The notes: generated from the sequence alone by a model not told the origin. A stretch of 64,000 nucleotides of DNA from Aerococcus kribbianus (GCF_026805545.1 NZ_JAPRFR010000001.1:248001-312000), one strand, 5' to 3'; numbered from the stretch's first letter, positions 54,261 through 62,465 are shown. Numbers and translations are program-made.

Positions 54261-55388
54261 ATGACTAGCTATCAATTAATTGCTACTGCTGCAGCAGGTA
54301 TCGAAGGCCTAGTCGGTAAAGAGCTCAAAGCCATGGGATATGACTGCCAAGTTGAAAACGGTCGTGTTCGTTTCCAAGGTGAGCTTGACGATATCGCTAA
54401 ATGTAATCTTCACCTAAGAACTGCTGACCACATTAAAATTGTCATGGCCGAATTTAAAGCCATCACTTTTGACCAGCTATATGAAGGCGCTAAGGCGATT
54501 GCCTGGGAAGACATCCTCCCTATGGATGCCGAATTCCCAGTGACCGGAAAATCCGTCAAATCTAAATTACATTCTGTACCAAATTGCCAAAAAATGGTGA
54601 AGAAAGCCGCGGTCGACCGCTTAGCCAATGTTTACCACCGGCGCGGTCGTTTACCAGAAACTGGTGCTAAGTACCCCATCGAAGTCAGCCTCCATAAAGA
54701 TGTGGCTCTAATTACTTTAGATACGACGGGGTCAAGTTTATTTAAACGAGGTTACCGGACCGAAAAAGGTGGTGCCCCACTGAAAGAAAACATGGCAGCC
54801 GCTATCATGAAACTGACTACTTGGTTCCCAGATAAACCCTTAGTGGATCCAACTTGTGGGTCTGGTACCCTGCTAATTGAGGCCGCCATGATGGGGATGA
54901 ATATGGCTCCTGGCCTTAACCGCCACTTTGTCAGTGAAGACTGGGATATTTTCCAAAAAGCTGAATTTGACCACGCTCGTGAAGAAGCTCGCGCACAAAT
55001 TGACCACGACATTCAATTAGATATTTTAGGCACTGATATTGATCATCGTATGATTACTATTGCTCAAGCCAATGCTCAAGCAGCTGGCGTCGGCCAACAA
55101 ATAAGCTTTAAACAAATGCAAGTCGCTGACTTCACTACTGACAAGTCTTTCGGTATCATCGTTTCAAACCCGCCATATGGAGAGCGTTTGAATGACCAGG
55201 ATTATGTTCATAACTTGTACCGAGAAATGGGACAAGTCTTCAGCCCCTTAAATACCTGGTCCAAGTATATCTTGACCTCTGATCTCGACTTTGAAAACTA
55301 TTACGGCGAAAAAGCCACTAAGAAACGTAAACTCTATAATGGGTCTTTACGTACTGACCTCTTCCAATATTGGGGCGACCGCAAATAA
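54261..55388 (+). CDS. THUMP-domain 23S rRNA (guanine-N2) methyltransferase, RlmL/YpsC type
   Basis: N-terminal ferredoxin-like plus THUMP domain (about 1-155), then a Rossmann methyltransferase with DPTCGSGTLLIEAAM (SAM motif, about 198-212) and the N2-guanine signature IVSNPPYGERL (about 303-313). 375 residues: it corresponds to the N-terminal half of E. coli RlmL, like B. subtilis YpsC. GGGAGG precedes the ATG. It lies after rnpB as in many Firmicutes. Confidence 0.92.
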   Translation: MTSYQLIATAAAGIEGLVGKELKAMGYDCQVENGRVRFQGELDDIAKCNLHLRTADHIKIVMAEFKAITFDQLYEGAKAIAWEDILPMDAEFPVTGKSVKSKLHSVPNCQKMVKKAAVDRLANVYHRRGRLPETGAKYPIEVSLHKDVALITLDTTGSSLFKRGYRTEKGGAPLKENMAAAIMKLTTWFPDKPLVDPTCGSGTLLIEAAMMGMNMAPGLNRHFVSEDWDIFQKAEFDHAREEARAQIDHDIQLDILGTDIDHRMITIAQANAQAAGVGQQISFKQMQVADFTTDKSFGIIVSNPPYGERLNDQDYVHNLYREMGQVFSPLNTWSKYILTSDLDFENYYGEKATKKRKLYNGSLRTDLFQYWGDRK

Positions 55389-55435
55389 TAACTAGGTCGG
55401 CCTAGTTATCTTCTATATAATAACCTTATCAATTT

Positions 55436-55470
55436 GAAAGGCTGGGCAAATAGCCCAGCCTTTTATTTTT
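55436..55470 (+). terminator. Terminator of the methyltransferase gene
   Basis: AAAGGCTGGGC pairs with GCCCAGCCTTT around AAATA and runs into TATTTTTAAA. The GGCTGGG core recurs in several terminators of the window. Confidence 0.87.
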
Positions 55471-55488
55471 AAAAAGAGTACTTAATGT

Positions 55489-55533
55489 AAATTAAAAAAG
55501 CCAAAAGAGAAACACTTCAAAGTTTCTCTTTTG
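55489..55533 (-). terminator. Terminator of the LPXTG aminopeptidase gene
   Basis: On the minus strand CAAAAGAGAAAC pairs with GTTTCTCTTTTG and is followed by GCTTTTTTAATTT. Confidence 0.85.
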
Positions 55534-55559
55534 ACGCGTGACTATCCATCTATTAAAAC

Positions 55560-57047
55560 CTATCTCTTCCTAAATAAGGCAAAGCCAATTCCAACAATCA
55601 GCAGACCAAACAAGCCACTGACAGCCCACTGACCACCTGTAGTAGGTAAAGCGATACTGGTACCCTTTTCAAGATTTTTAGAATGGTCAATCTGGTCTAT
55701 TACTTTCGATTGATCAAAATGATAGCCTTCATCTAAGTCTTGCTTCTTGTTTGTGGCAAGTGAGTTTACTGTTTTGTCGGCTTGCCCCTTATTAGCGGTT
55801 GCTGGGGGAACAACTACAACTCCATCACTCGGCAGGTCCTCATTAGTAGGTTCGCTTGCTAACGGTTGGCTAAGACTTAATAAGAGATAGTAAAGTAATT
55901 CTGAATGGGTGGCTAAATTGCTTTGAATTCGACCTGGGAAAGTCTGAGAGATAAAGTCAAGGTTATCTTTTTCTGTATGCATAATTGGTCCAGCTACTTT
56001 GGTCTGAACATAGCCGTCCTTATCTCCAAGTTCCCAGTTAGTGGATTCAAAATAAGCCACCGGAATTCCTGCTTGTCTAAAGGCAGCGTGGTCAGACCAG
56101 TCCCCTGTCTTACCAGCAGGGTAATCTGGATTCAAACCTGGATTAGTAGCAACATTAAGACCTAATTCTTCTGCCAATCTCCAAGCGGTTTCAGCTACCC
56201 AAGTATTATCGTCGATACCAGAGTAAACATAGGCTTGGTCACCAGCGGCTAGGGTATCTAAATTAATCATAGCAATGGTCTTATCACGTTGCAATGGCGA
56301 CATTTGATCCACATAATATTGAGAGCCTTTTAAACCCACTTCTTCAGCACCAAAGGAAACAAAACGGATACCATAGCGAGTTCTTACCCCATAAAGCCGT
56401 TGCGCATTTTCTAGTAAAACACCCACACCAGAGGCATTATCATCAGCACCAGTAGAGCCGCCATCAGTGACAGAGTCATAATGAGCACCTAAAATAATTT
56501 CCTTGTCTTCTTCACCTGCCTTTAACGCAGAAATATTATGTGAGGTCTTTACTTCACCTTTATCAGCAAAATCAAACGCTTGGATATCTACATGGTAACC
56601 CATTGCTTGGAGTTGAGATACAATATAATCGCGAGCGGTGTATTCCTTTTCGGTTCCAGCAGGCCGACTACCAATGACTTGACCCAAGTTAGCCATATGG
56701 TCATAGGCCTGGACACCGTAATCAGTGTTTTCTTTTGAGGCATTAACCGATGATTTTTCGCCTGGTTCTTGGTCTAGCGTTTCTAAATCAGCATTCCCTT
56801 GCTCACTGTTACTTTCTCCAGAGCTTTGAACTTTAGCTTGCTCTTCAAGAGAATCCGTTTCATTATTCACTTCATTGACTACTTGCACTTGAGCTTCAGT
56901 GCTAGCCGTCCCAACTTGGCTTCCATCTTGAGCAGCCTGAACATTAGGCGTATTTAATGCAAATATAGCTGCCAAAGTCAAGCTTGATAAAAAAATAGGC
57001 CGAGTGTTTGATAATTTACCCAAATATTTCTCCATAAATGCATTCAT
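55560..57047 (-). CDS. Surface-anchored M28 family aminopeptidase (LPXTG)
   Basis: Exported zinc metallopeptidase of 495 residues. N-terminal signal peptide with a YSIRK-like or plain hydrophobic core ending near VQAAQDG (about 40), an acidic, low-complexity stretch (about 45-105), then an M28 peptidase domain with the zinc and catalytic motifs GAHYDSVTDGG, GADDNASG, FGAEEVGLKGS, INLD and GPIMHTEKDNLD. A Pro/Thr-poor spacer leads to the sortase signal: LPTTG, a hydrophobic helix and the RKR tail at the extreme C-terminus. GGGAGG precedes the ATG at 57045-57047. Probably liberates amino acids from host or medium peptides at the cell surface. Monocistronic. Confidence 0.92.
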   Translation of the reverse strand: MNAFMEKYLGKLSNTRPIFLSSLTLAAIFALNTPNVQAAQDGSQVGTASTEAQVQVVNEVNNETDSLEEQAKVQSSGESNSEQGNADLETLDQEPGEKSSVNASKENTDYGVQAYDHMANLGQVIGSRPAGTEKEYTARDYIVSQLQAMGYHVDIQAFDFADKGEVKTSHNISALKAGEEDKEIILGAHYDSVTDGGSTGADDNASGVGVLLENAQRLYGVRTRYGIRFVSFGAEEVGLKGSQYYVDQMSPLQRDKTIAMINLDTLAAGDQAYVYSGIDDNTWVAETAWRLAEELGLNVATNPGLNPDYPAGKTGDWSDHAAFRQAGIPVAYFESTNWELGDKDGYVQTKVAGPIMHTEKDNLDFISQTFPGRIQSNLATHSELLYYLLLSLSQPLASEPTNEDLPSDGVVVVPPATANKGQADKTVNSLATNKKQDLDEGYHFDQSKVIDQIDHSKNLEKGTSIALPTTGGQWAVSGLFGLLIVGIGFALFRKR

Positions 57048-57126
57048 AAAAAAACCTCCCATCTTTAATTATCTCTATTTTACGCCATAGTAAGCGTTTT
57101 ATCAATTGTATGTATGAAGGATAACT

Positions 57127-57160
57127 AAAAAAGCCAAATCAGTCAGACTTGGCTTTTTAA
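57127..57160 (-). terminator. Terminator of the RNase H-like gene
   Basis: On the minus strand AAGCCAAGTCTGACTGATTTGGCTT forms the stem AAGCCAA/TTGGCTT and is followed by TTTTTAG. Confidence 0.8.
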
Positions 57161-57163
57161 TAA

Positions 57164-57562
57164 TTAACTTTGCATTTGTAAGGCTTGCTTGGCAAGATTA
57201 TCCGCCCCACGATTATCACGTTCCGGTACCCATAGTAAATTAAATTGGTCAAAATCTGCTAAATCTTCGTTGATGCGGTGAGCTAAGCGATTATAGGTAT
57301 TTTGCGGGTGATAATTTTTCTCAACGGCATCAAAAACTGTGCGCGAATCAGTTTGGCATAAGATAATTTCCCCTTCTTTATGGGCTTTCTTTAAGAGCTC
57401 AATAGCAATTCGTAAAGCCCAAAATTCTGCTTGATGGTTATCCATTTCTTGCTGCAAAGGGAATTTAAATGGCTTGGACTGCTTGTTTTCGTTCCAAACA
57501 ATCCCTACACCTGCCTTGCCATATTGGTTGTCTACTGACCCATCAATGGACAATCTAATCAT
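57164..57562 (-). CDS. RNase HI-like protein
   Basis: Ribonuclease H fold, 132 residues. Active-site carboxylates are all in place: Asp in LSIDGSV (about 7), Glu in HQAEFWAL (about 45), Asp in CQTDSRTV (about 70) and Asp in RGADNLAKQA (about 122). It belongs to the short Firmicute group (YpeP-like, often tagged ribonuclease HI family) and may remove RNA from RNA:DNA hybrids; the N-terminal hybrid-binding domain of RNase HI from other Firmicutes is absent. It overlaps the upstream gene by 8 bases. Confidence 0.88.
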   Translation of the reverse strand: MIRLSIDGSVDNQYGKAGVGIVWNENKQSKPFKFPLQQEMDNHQAEFWALRIAIELLKKAHKEGEIILCQTDSRTVFDAVEKNYHPQNTYNRLAHRINEDLADFDQFNLLWVPERDNRGADNLAKQALQMQS

Positions 57563-58601
57563 CTGCCAACCCCTCCTTATATTGACCTAATAAGGTCGTT
57601 ACCGCTTGGTTGAGCTGTTCCCAGTCAGCAAATTTTTCTGGTGAAAGCTGCAAATGTTCATCAGCCTGGATAAAGTCGCTATAGATTAAAGAAATCAGCT
57701 CTTCTGCCGTTAACGCTAAATCACTGAAGAATGGATAAATTAAAGCTACAAACAGTTTCCATTGTGTTTCTAAATAAGCCATTACTTGAGGATTCTGATA
57801 ATACTTAGCTGCGATAAAGTCATTTCCTGCTTGGAAAAAGTCGCTATCGACTAAATGCGTCAGATTCGCAGTATTGAACCCTTTTAATTCATGATGGATC
57901 GTAATCGTTTTAAACTCTTGTTCTGCTAGTTCTAAGTCCAAATAAGTCTCCAATAAATCCGTCACAAAAACTAGAGACGGAGTCCTTGCCAATAAATCTG
58001 CCCACTGTTGGTCCAACAACAAATCATCTTCCTGATGTAAAGCTTGAATAAAGTAAGCCTCATCATAAATAGCTAATTTCTCTCCCTGTAATGCCTTCTG
58101 CAATAATTGGTAGAAATGTCCTTTGTCTACTGTCTCATCTGCTTCAACAGTGAATTGCGCAAACAAGTCAGGAAAAATGGCTGATACTACCTCTTGCTTG
58201 ATCACACGTACAGGAAAATCAACACTCAACCATTCTTTAACGAGATCTGGCCAGTCTATCCCCACATTATCATAATAATTGAGAACGACTTCGGTAAAAT
58301 CTAAGCTTTGGCTTGAATTTCGGCCATAGAGAAAGTCTGACTCAGCAAAATCCTGGCTCGCAGACATTTCATTCATCAAATCGCCTAATTCCGCTATATT
58401 TAGAGCTTCTTCAATTAGATTTGACTCTAAAAAGAGCTCCACCGTCCGTTTCACAAAGTCTTTAGCAGTAGAAAAGGCATCACGGCCTTGGTTAAAGTAT
58501 ACAATGGCTAATGGATAATCCAAATCCTTATAAGCATCCACAGCCTTACGGATATAAGCATCCTCACTGTTAGGAAAGTTTATCGTATCTGACACAAGCA
58601 C
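57555..58601 (-). CDS. Conserved protein of unknown function, helical repeat type
   Basis: 348 residues, strongly acidic and rich in Leu, Phe, Tyr and Asp. The first 75 residues (AVDAYKDLDYPLAIVYFNQG ... EEALNIAELGDLMNE) look like tetratricopeptide-like helix pairs; the rest is helical without a known motif. No signal peptide or membrane segment. Coupled to the RNase H-like gene by an 8-base overlap, so a role near nucleic acid metabolism is possible but unproven. I do not recognise the family. Confidence 0.7.
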   Translation of the reverse strand: MLVSDTINFPNSEDAYIRKAVDAYKDLDYPLAIVYFNQGRDAFSTAKDFVKRTVELFLESNLIEEALNIAELGDLMNEMSASQDFAESDFLYGRNSSQSLDFTEVVLNYYDNVGIDWPDLVKEWLSVDFPVRVIKQEVVSAIFPDLFAQFTVEADETVDKGHFYQLLQKALQGEKLAIYDEAYFIQALHQEDDLLLDQQWADLLARTPSLVFVTDLLETYLDLELAEQEFKTITIHHELKGFNTANLTHLVDSDFFQAGNDFIAAKYYQNPQVMAYLETQWKLFVALIYPFFSDLALTAEELISLIYSDFIQADEHLQLSPEKFADWEQLNQAVTTLLGQYKEGLADD

Positions 58602-58663
58602 TCACCTCTCTATATTAGAGCCAATTATAGCACAATTCGCTAAAAAAGCCCCTCATCAGACCA

Positions 58664-58698
58664 GAAAAAAATGAGCTTGGTCTTACCAAGCTCACTCC
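58664..58698 (-). terminator. Terminator of the DUF2187 gene
   Basis: On the minus strand GTGAGCTTGG pairs with CCAAGCTCAT around a short loop and is followed by TTTTTTTCTGG. Confidence 0.85.
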
Positions 58699-58752
58699 AA
58701 ATTAACACAATCGTGCTCTAATAATAACATAAATAATAATAATGCTAAATCA

Positions 58753-59094
58753 TCAATTAGCTATATGTACAAATTCCTTAATATCTTTGAAATTAACAAT
58801 GGTTTTCTCTAGACAGATATCGCGCATCACATTCTCGGAATAATCCCAATAGATTTCAACTACAGCAGAATTCGTTAAGAGTTTTTCTATGATACCAATC
58901 ATTTCATGGTCACGGAAACTAAAACGAATTTCATCGCCGACTTCAGGTCGAACAGATTCCTTGACCTCATTAATAATTTCGATGGCATCATCGTAAGATA
59001 AATCCAGTAAAGCAGCGATTCGTGACTTAGATGTCCCACGTCGTAATTCAGACTCAACTAAAGACTGCATATTTGACGTCAACTTAATAGCCAT
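58753..59094 (-). CDS. DUF2187 (YkvS-like) domain fused to an N-terminal HTH-like segment
   Basis: 113 residues. The C-terminal half (about 50-110: VGDEIRFSFRDHEMIGIIEK ... LEKTIVNFKDIKEF) matches the KOW-like DUF2187 domain seen alone in B. subtilis YkvS. The first 45 residues (RRGTSKSRIAALLDLSYDDAIEII) look like a helix-turn-helix with a recognition helix, giving a two-part protein that could bind nucleic acid. Function unknown. Monocistronic. Confidence 0.72.
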   Translation of the reverse strand: MAIKLTSNMQSLVESELRRGTSKSRIAALLDLSYDDAIEIINEVKESVRPEVGDEIRFSFRDHEMIGIIEKLLTNSAVVEIYWDYSENVMRDICLEKTIVNFKDIKEFVHIAN

Positions 59095-59316
59095 AACTAT
59101 CCCTCTTCTTTCTGTACATTAGCTACATGTTCCATTATATCACATTAATTGTGAAAAAGCCTGTGCTAGCTATTAGTATGCTATTGAGGCCTCAGTTATC
59201 ACCATTTATTCTTGAAATTATTCTTTATTTTCGCTAAACTTTACTACGATTAAAAGGCTAGACACTACTGAATCGCCAGCTCAAAACCCTATTTATTTTT
59301 TTGAAAGGATTTCATC

Positions 59317-59529
59317 ATGAACTATAAACATAAATACTTTGATTATCGTAATGAACGATCAAATGCTCTAGGAATAAGACGCAAAACCGAACAAGAGGTT
59401 GTTTCTAACCTCCACCAAGAAGTCGTTGATTATGCCAACCAAAATCAACTTACCATTATCCATATGGAATGTGTAAAAGACGGTATCACCAGTACAGTTG
59501 GTGTTTCAGTGATATTTGCTGACCAATAG
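59317..59529 (+). CDS. Small hypothetical protein
   Basis: 70 residues, charged, with a probable alpha/beta fold (HQEVVDYANQNQLTIIHMECVKD followed by a short strand-rich end). AAAGGA lies 9 bases before the ATG, and a terminator follows at 59633-59661, so it is likely real. No membrane segment. Not a recognised family; small sporulation-like proteins of the Cse60 type have a comparable size and layout but I cannot claim homology. Confidence 0.6.
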   Translation: MNYKHKYFDYRNERSNALGIRRKTEQEVVSNLHQEVVDYANQNQLTIIHMECVKDGITSTVGVSVIFADQ

Positions 59530-59868
59530 AAAGTTTAGGACATTTTGTACTATCAATAAGTTAAATCACTAGACTAATGGATGAACTTTGGCTAATAGCG
59601 ACCAAATCCTATTGAATAAAATAGCTAAACTAAAAGGATGGACTAATGGTCTGTCCTTTTTGATTATACCTTTTATTCCTTTTAAAAATAATTTTGTAAG
59701 CATTCTCTCTTACTGAATACACAAAAACGCAAATTATTCTTTATCTCATAAAATGTTATCCTTATAAAGGATAAAAATTCACTCAAAGATCCTTTTAGGA
59801 ATTAATACTATTAATCAAGATTTAAATTATAGTTACGGTGTTAAAAATAGAGACACTATTGCCTGCAA
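59530..59868. other. Intergenic region with a terminator and a perfect palindrome
   Basis: Holds the terminator of the small gene (AAAGGATGGAC with GTCTGTCCTTTTT, 59633-59661) and, at 59756-59774, the perfect dyad TTATCCTT-ATA-AAGGATAA with no T-run behind it, about 95-130 bases upstream of the hydrolase gene. No coding frame of note. Confidence 0.6.
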
Positions 59869-60720
59869 ATGATCTATAGACGTGATGTATTGGGAGGAAG
59901 ACATAGTGAAGAAAATTATATTGGCGCTTTCCCTTTTTTAACAATTTGTATGGGTATTTTTATTACAGTCATACTCTACTCTGGTTATAAACTCTGGGAT
60001 AATGGCTTTTTTGAGTCGGAATTAGTGGAATATCATTATCGTCTAAATGGTCGTGATGTTTATAGCATAGAATATCAAAGTGATTTTGATAAGTTTTATG
60101 ATAAGCCTATTTTACTCGCCCTACACGGTAGTCAACGGTCAAGCGAAAATTATAAAACAAAATCTGAAGAAGGTGTAAGCTTCTATATCTACCAAAAAGA
60201 AAGGGCTTTGGAAAATAATTATCGCTCTTTAAGCATTAGTTTAGATACCGATGTGTGGGGAAACCAAGACGGAATTGAATCACTGAAGAAGTTATACCAA
60301 TTAGAAGGACCGAGAGATCATTACAATCCCTATTGGACGCTATGGGCTACTTCTGCAGGTGGAGTCAATGCTTATCGGATGATTGCTGAGCAACCAGATC
60401 TGTTTCAAAAAATGATCGGTACCTTCCCTGTTTATGACACAGCACAAATGACCATTAATAATCCACGAGCTTATAGCTATTGGGATAGATACTACAATCC
60501 CGCTGATCACCCTGAAAAACTCTCTCAAGCAAATTTTTTAATTTTTCATGGAAGAGACGATGATGTAGTCGACTTAACCCTCCATTCAGGGCAGTTAAAA
60601 AACGACCTACCAGAAAATACCACATTAATTGATACAGTCGGTGGTCATTCCACTGATAATTTTTACATCTACAATGATGATTTAATTAATGACTTTCTTA
60701 ATTATGACATTCAATTATAA
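59869..60720 (+). CDS. Membrane-anchored alpha/beta hydrolase (probable frameshift at the N-terminus)
   Basis: Alpha/beta hydrolase with an N-terminal membrane helix (LTICMGIFITVILYSGYKLW) and an extracytoplasmic catalytic domain: LALHGSQRSS (oxyanion loop), nucleophile in ATSAGGV (Ser at the elbow, not the usual GxSxG), Asp in FHGRDDDVV and His in GGHST. The open frame from ATG 59869 has no ribosome site. Instead GGGAGG lies 8 bases before a GTG (59906) that reads MKKIILALSLF and stops at 59939 after a run of six T's. One extra T would fuse this normal signal-anchor start to the hydrolase. Substrate unknown; the fold resembles predicted peptidases/esterases. Confidence 0.75.
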   Translation: MIYRRDVLGGRHSEENYIGAFPFLTICMGIFITVILYSGYKLWDNGFFESELVEYHYRLNGRDVYSIEYQSDFDKFYDKPILLALHGSQRSSENYKTKSEEGVSFYIYQKERALENNYRSLSISLDTDVWGNQDGIESLKKLYQLEGPRDHYNPYWTLWATSAGGVNAYRMIAEQPDLFQKMIGTFPVYDTAQMTINNPRAYSYWDRYYNPADHPEKLSQANFLIFHGRDDDVVDLTLHSGQLKNDLPENTTLIDTVGGHSTDNFYIYNDDLINDFLNYDIQL

Positions 60721-61186
60721 GAAATTCTTCAAAATATTTATGATTATGGATTGTTTAATTTTTATAACGATTACGTTCAGACTAATTCAGTTAACTAGTT
60801 CCATACAAGACTCATTCTTAACAGGTCTTCTATAAGTGTTATCGTTTGCATTTATCTTAGGCAATGTTAAAATTAAATAAATGGTTTTTTATTTGTTCCA
60901 TTTAGCCATTTGATTTTAAATTTGGCTATCCTGCAAATCCGTCAGCTATTTACATTTAGGAGGGAAGCTATGTAGGCAAAAGCTGTATATATTTATCATT
61001 AAAGTGACATATGTTATCTTTAATTATAGGTATCAAATGCTATAAAAATGACGATAATAGCCATTCATAGCAATGGTATAAGCTACTACTTATCAAGCCT
61101 GTGGAGTACCAGGGTAAATCTTTGGCCTAATCAGTTGGAATCATATTAGTCGTATACCCTATCACTAATCAATTCTAGGAGGAATT
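60721..61186. other. Long AT-rich gap with relics
   Basis: 466 bases without a convincing gene. At about 60958-60976 a strong TAGGAGGGAAGCT is followed by ATG and immediately TAG, a start-stop. No U-rich terminator for the hydrolase is clear. Near the right end TATTAG (about 61147) may be the -10 of the lipoprotein gene. Confidence 0.5.
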
Positions 61187-61855
61187 ATGTTTATGAAAAA
61201 ATTAGTTTTAATTGGTCTAGCAGCGATTGCTTTAGCCGCTTGTGGTAACCAAGACGATAATCAAAACAATCAAGAAAACAAAGATAATACGAGTGAAGTA
61301 AGTAGCAACAATAGCTCTGATGACGAAAGCGCCAATAGTAGCGAAAACAATGACGATCAAAATGAAAATGATGATAAAGACGATAACGATGATAAAGATG
61401 ACAACGATAATAATGATGATGACAAAGACAATCAAAATGACTCAAATAACTCTGGAAATGATTCAAAAATCCAATTAGATACTGAGATCACTGATGATGA
61501 CTTAATCACTGCAAAACTCATTTCAATCAAAAAAGATGTCGATGGTGATAATGATGACGATGATGATAACGATGATATCGAGATTGAAATGACGATTACT
61601 AACAATAGTGACAAAACCATTGTTGTTAAGGCTGATTCCGTTACCATCAACGGTGAAGAAATTGCCCCAGAAAATATCGAAATGGATGAAGATATTTCTT
61701 CTGGAGAAACTGATGATGCTGATTTAGAAATTGAAGACTTATCAAATGAAGGACTTCCAGAACTTGCTGGTGAATTAAGCTTCACACTTCATGTTATAGA
61801 TGCTAATAGCCAAGAAAATATCGACTCTTATCAAGTCACTGCTAACTTAGACTAA
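61187..61855 (+). CDS. Asp/Asn-rich lipoprotein
   Basis: Exported lipoprotein of 222 residues (220 if the second ATG is used). The signal peptide MKKLVLIGLAAIALAAC ends in the lipobox LAAC. Residues about 21-95 are almost only Asp, Asn, Ser, Glu, Gln and Lys, with imperfect repeats of DDKDDN and a second acidic run near 118-128, then a compact C-terminal domain (about 130-222: MTITNNSDKTIVVKADSVTINGEEI ... FTLHVIDANSQENIDSY) that looks like an Ig-like beta sandwich of the DUF4352/DUF5067 sort. The acidic stretch could bind calcium or act as a spacer through the wall. AGGAGG is 4 bases before the first ATG and 10 before the second. Confidence 0.82.
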   Translation: MFMKKLVLIGLAAIALAACGNQDDNQNNQENKDNTSEVSSNNSSDDESANSSENNDDQNENDDKDDNDDKDDNDNNDDDKDNQNDSNNSGNDSKIQLDTEITDDDLITAKLISIKKDVDGDNDDDDDNDDIEIEMTITNNSDKTIVVKADSVTINGEEIAPENIEMDEDISSGETDDADLEIEDLSNEGLPELAGELSFTLHVIDANSQENIDSYQVTANLD

Positions 61856-61901
61856 ATATAATTGGCTAGTTGATTAACATTTATGATAAGAAAATATAAA
61901 C

Positions 61902-61933
61902 AAAAGGCTGGGACCAAAATCCCAGCCTTTTTA
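61902..61933 (+). terminator. Terminator of the lipoprotein gene
   Basis: AAAAGGCTGGGA pairs with TCCCAGCCTTTT around CCAAAA, followed by TTAC. Confidence 0.88.
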
Positions 61934-61947
61934 CTTTATACAAGCAC

Positions 61948-61975
61948 CGTTCGCTTGGTTGGATTCCAAAAGTCA
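61948..61975 (-). repeat. Fragment of the palindromic repeat family
   Basis: TTCCAAAAGTCAG within TTGGTTGGATTCCAAAAGTC matches the outer arm of unit A near the aspS gene (43202-43214). Only one arm is left, so it looks like a decayed copy. Confidence 0.4.
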
Positions 61976-62025
61976 GTAATGAAATAGCAGTACATCTTAC
62001 TTATCATAAACTTTATTAGATGCCT

Positions 62026-62074
62026 AATAAAAAAATCGTTTAAAAACTTTTATAACAAGTATCTAAACGATTTT
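62026..62074 (-). terminator. Terminator of ssrA
   Basis: On the minus strand AAATCGTTTA (62064-62073) pairs with TAAACGATTT (62033-62042) and is followed by TTTTATTAG. A smaller hairpin, AAGCTT/GAGCTT (62086-62103), lies right at the end of the mature RNA. Confidence 0.75.
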
Positions 62075-62107
62075 ATTAATAATTCGAGCTTCTTCGTAAG
62101 CTTATTA

Positions 62108-62465
62108 TGGAGGTGAGGGGATTTGAACCCCTGTCCAGACATTCCGAATGTCCAACTTTTACACTCATAGTTTATTGCTTATTAGCGCACTAGGGGCGAA
62201 TAAACAAACCCGTCTAGATTGCTTGCCTGATTAATCTCTTTCTGTTGCTCCAGGCGGAAGCTTCAGACGTATCCCACTGCAATAGGACCCGGAACTAACA
62301 CATGGGCGATGCTAGGCGGATCTTAGCTCACTGTTTTTAGGCAGCGAAAGCTAAAGTTTGGTTATCTTGTTTGTCAGTTAGATTTACTGTGACATTTTTA
62401 CGAAGCTGTCTCTTCGAAATGTAGTTGAACTTCGGGGCATGCCTGTCGAATCCAATAACACCCCC
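62108..62465 (-). ncRNA. ssrA: Transfer-messenger RNA
   Basis: Rescues stalled ribosomes and tags the stuck protein for proteolysis. The acceptor stem pairs GGGGGTG (5' end, 62465-62459) with CACCTCC (62109-62115), the 3' tRNA-like part has GGGTTCAAATCCCC (T-arm), and the 5' part has GTTATTGGATTCGACAGGCATG, the usual tmRNA start. CCA is not encoded. The reading frame runs to TAA at 62337-62339 and the tag ends LAFAA. Length about 358 bases. Confidence 0.95.
62337..62402 (-). other. tmRNA tag-peptide reading frame
   Basis: Reading back from the TAA gives 21 codons to CGT (62400-62402): RKNVTVNLTDKQ then DNQTLAFAA. The resume codon cannot be fixed from sequence alone; the expected KN appears as codons 2-3. 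This is about twice the length of typical Lactobacillales tags such as AKNNNNSYALAA. Confidence 0.6.

Noticed and set aside
61191-61785. Several long frames antisense to the lipoprotein gene
   Set aside because: They are translations of the opposite strand of the GAT/GAC-rich repeats, with Ile/Val/Ser or His/Tyr runs, and have no start signals.
62108-62180. A tRNA gene suggested by GGGTTCAAATCCCC
   Set aside because: It is the tRNA-like 3' part of tmRNA. The other acceptor strand is 350 bases away at 62459-62465.
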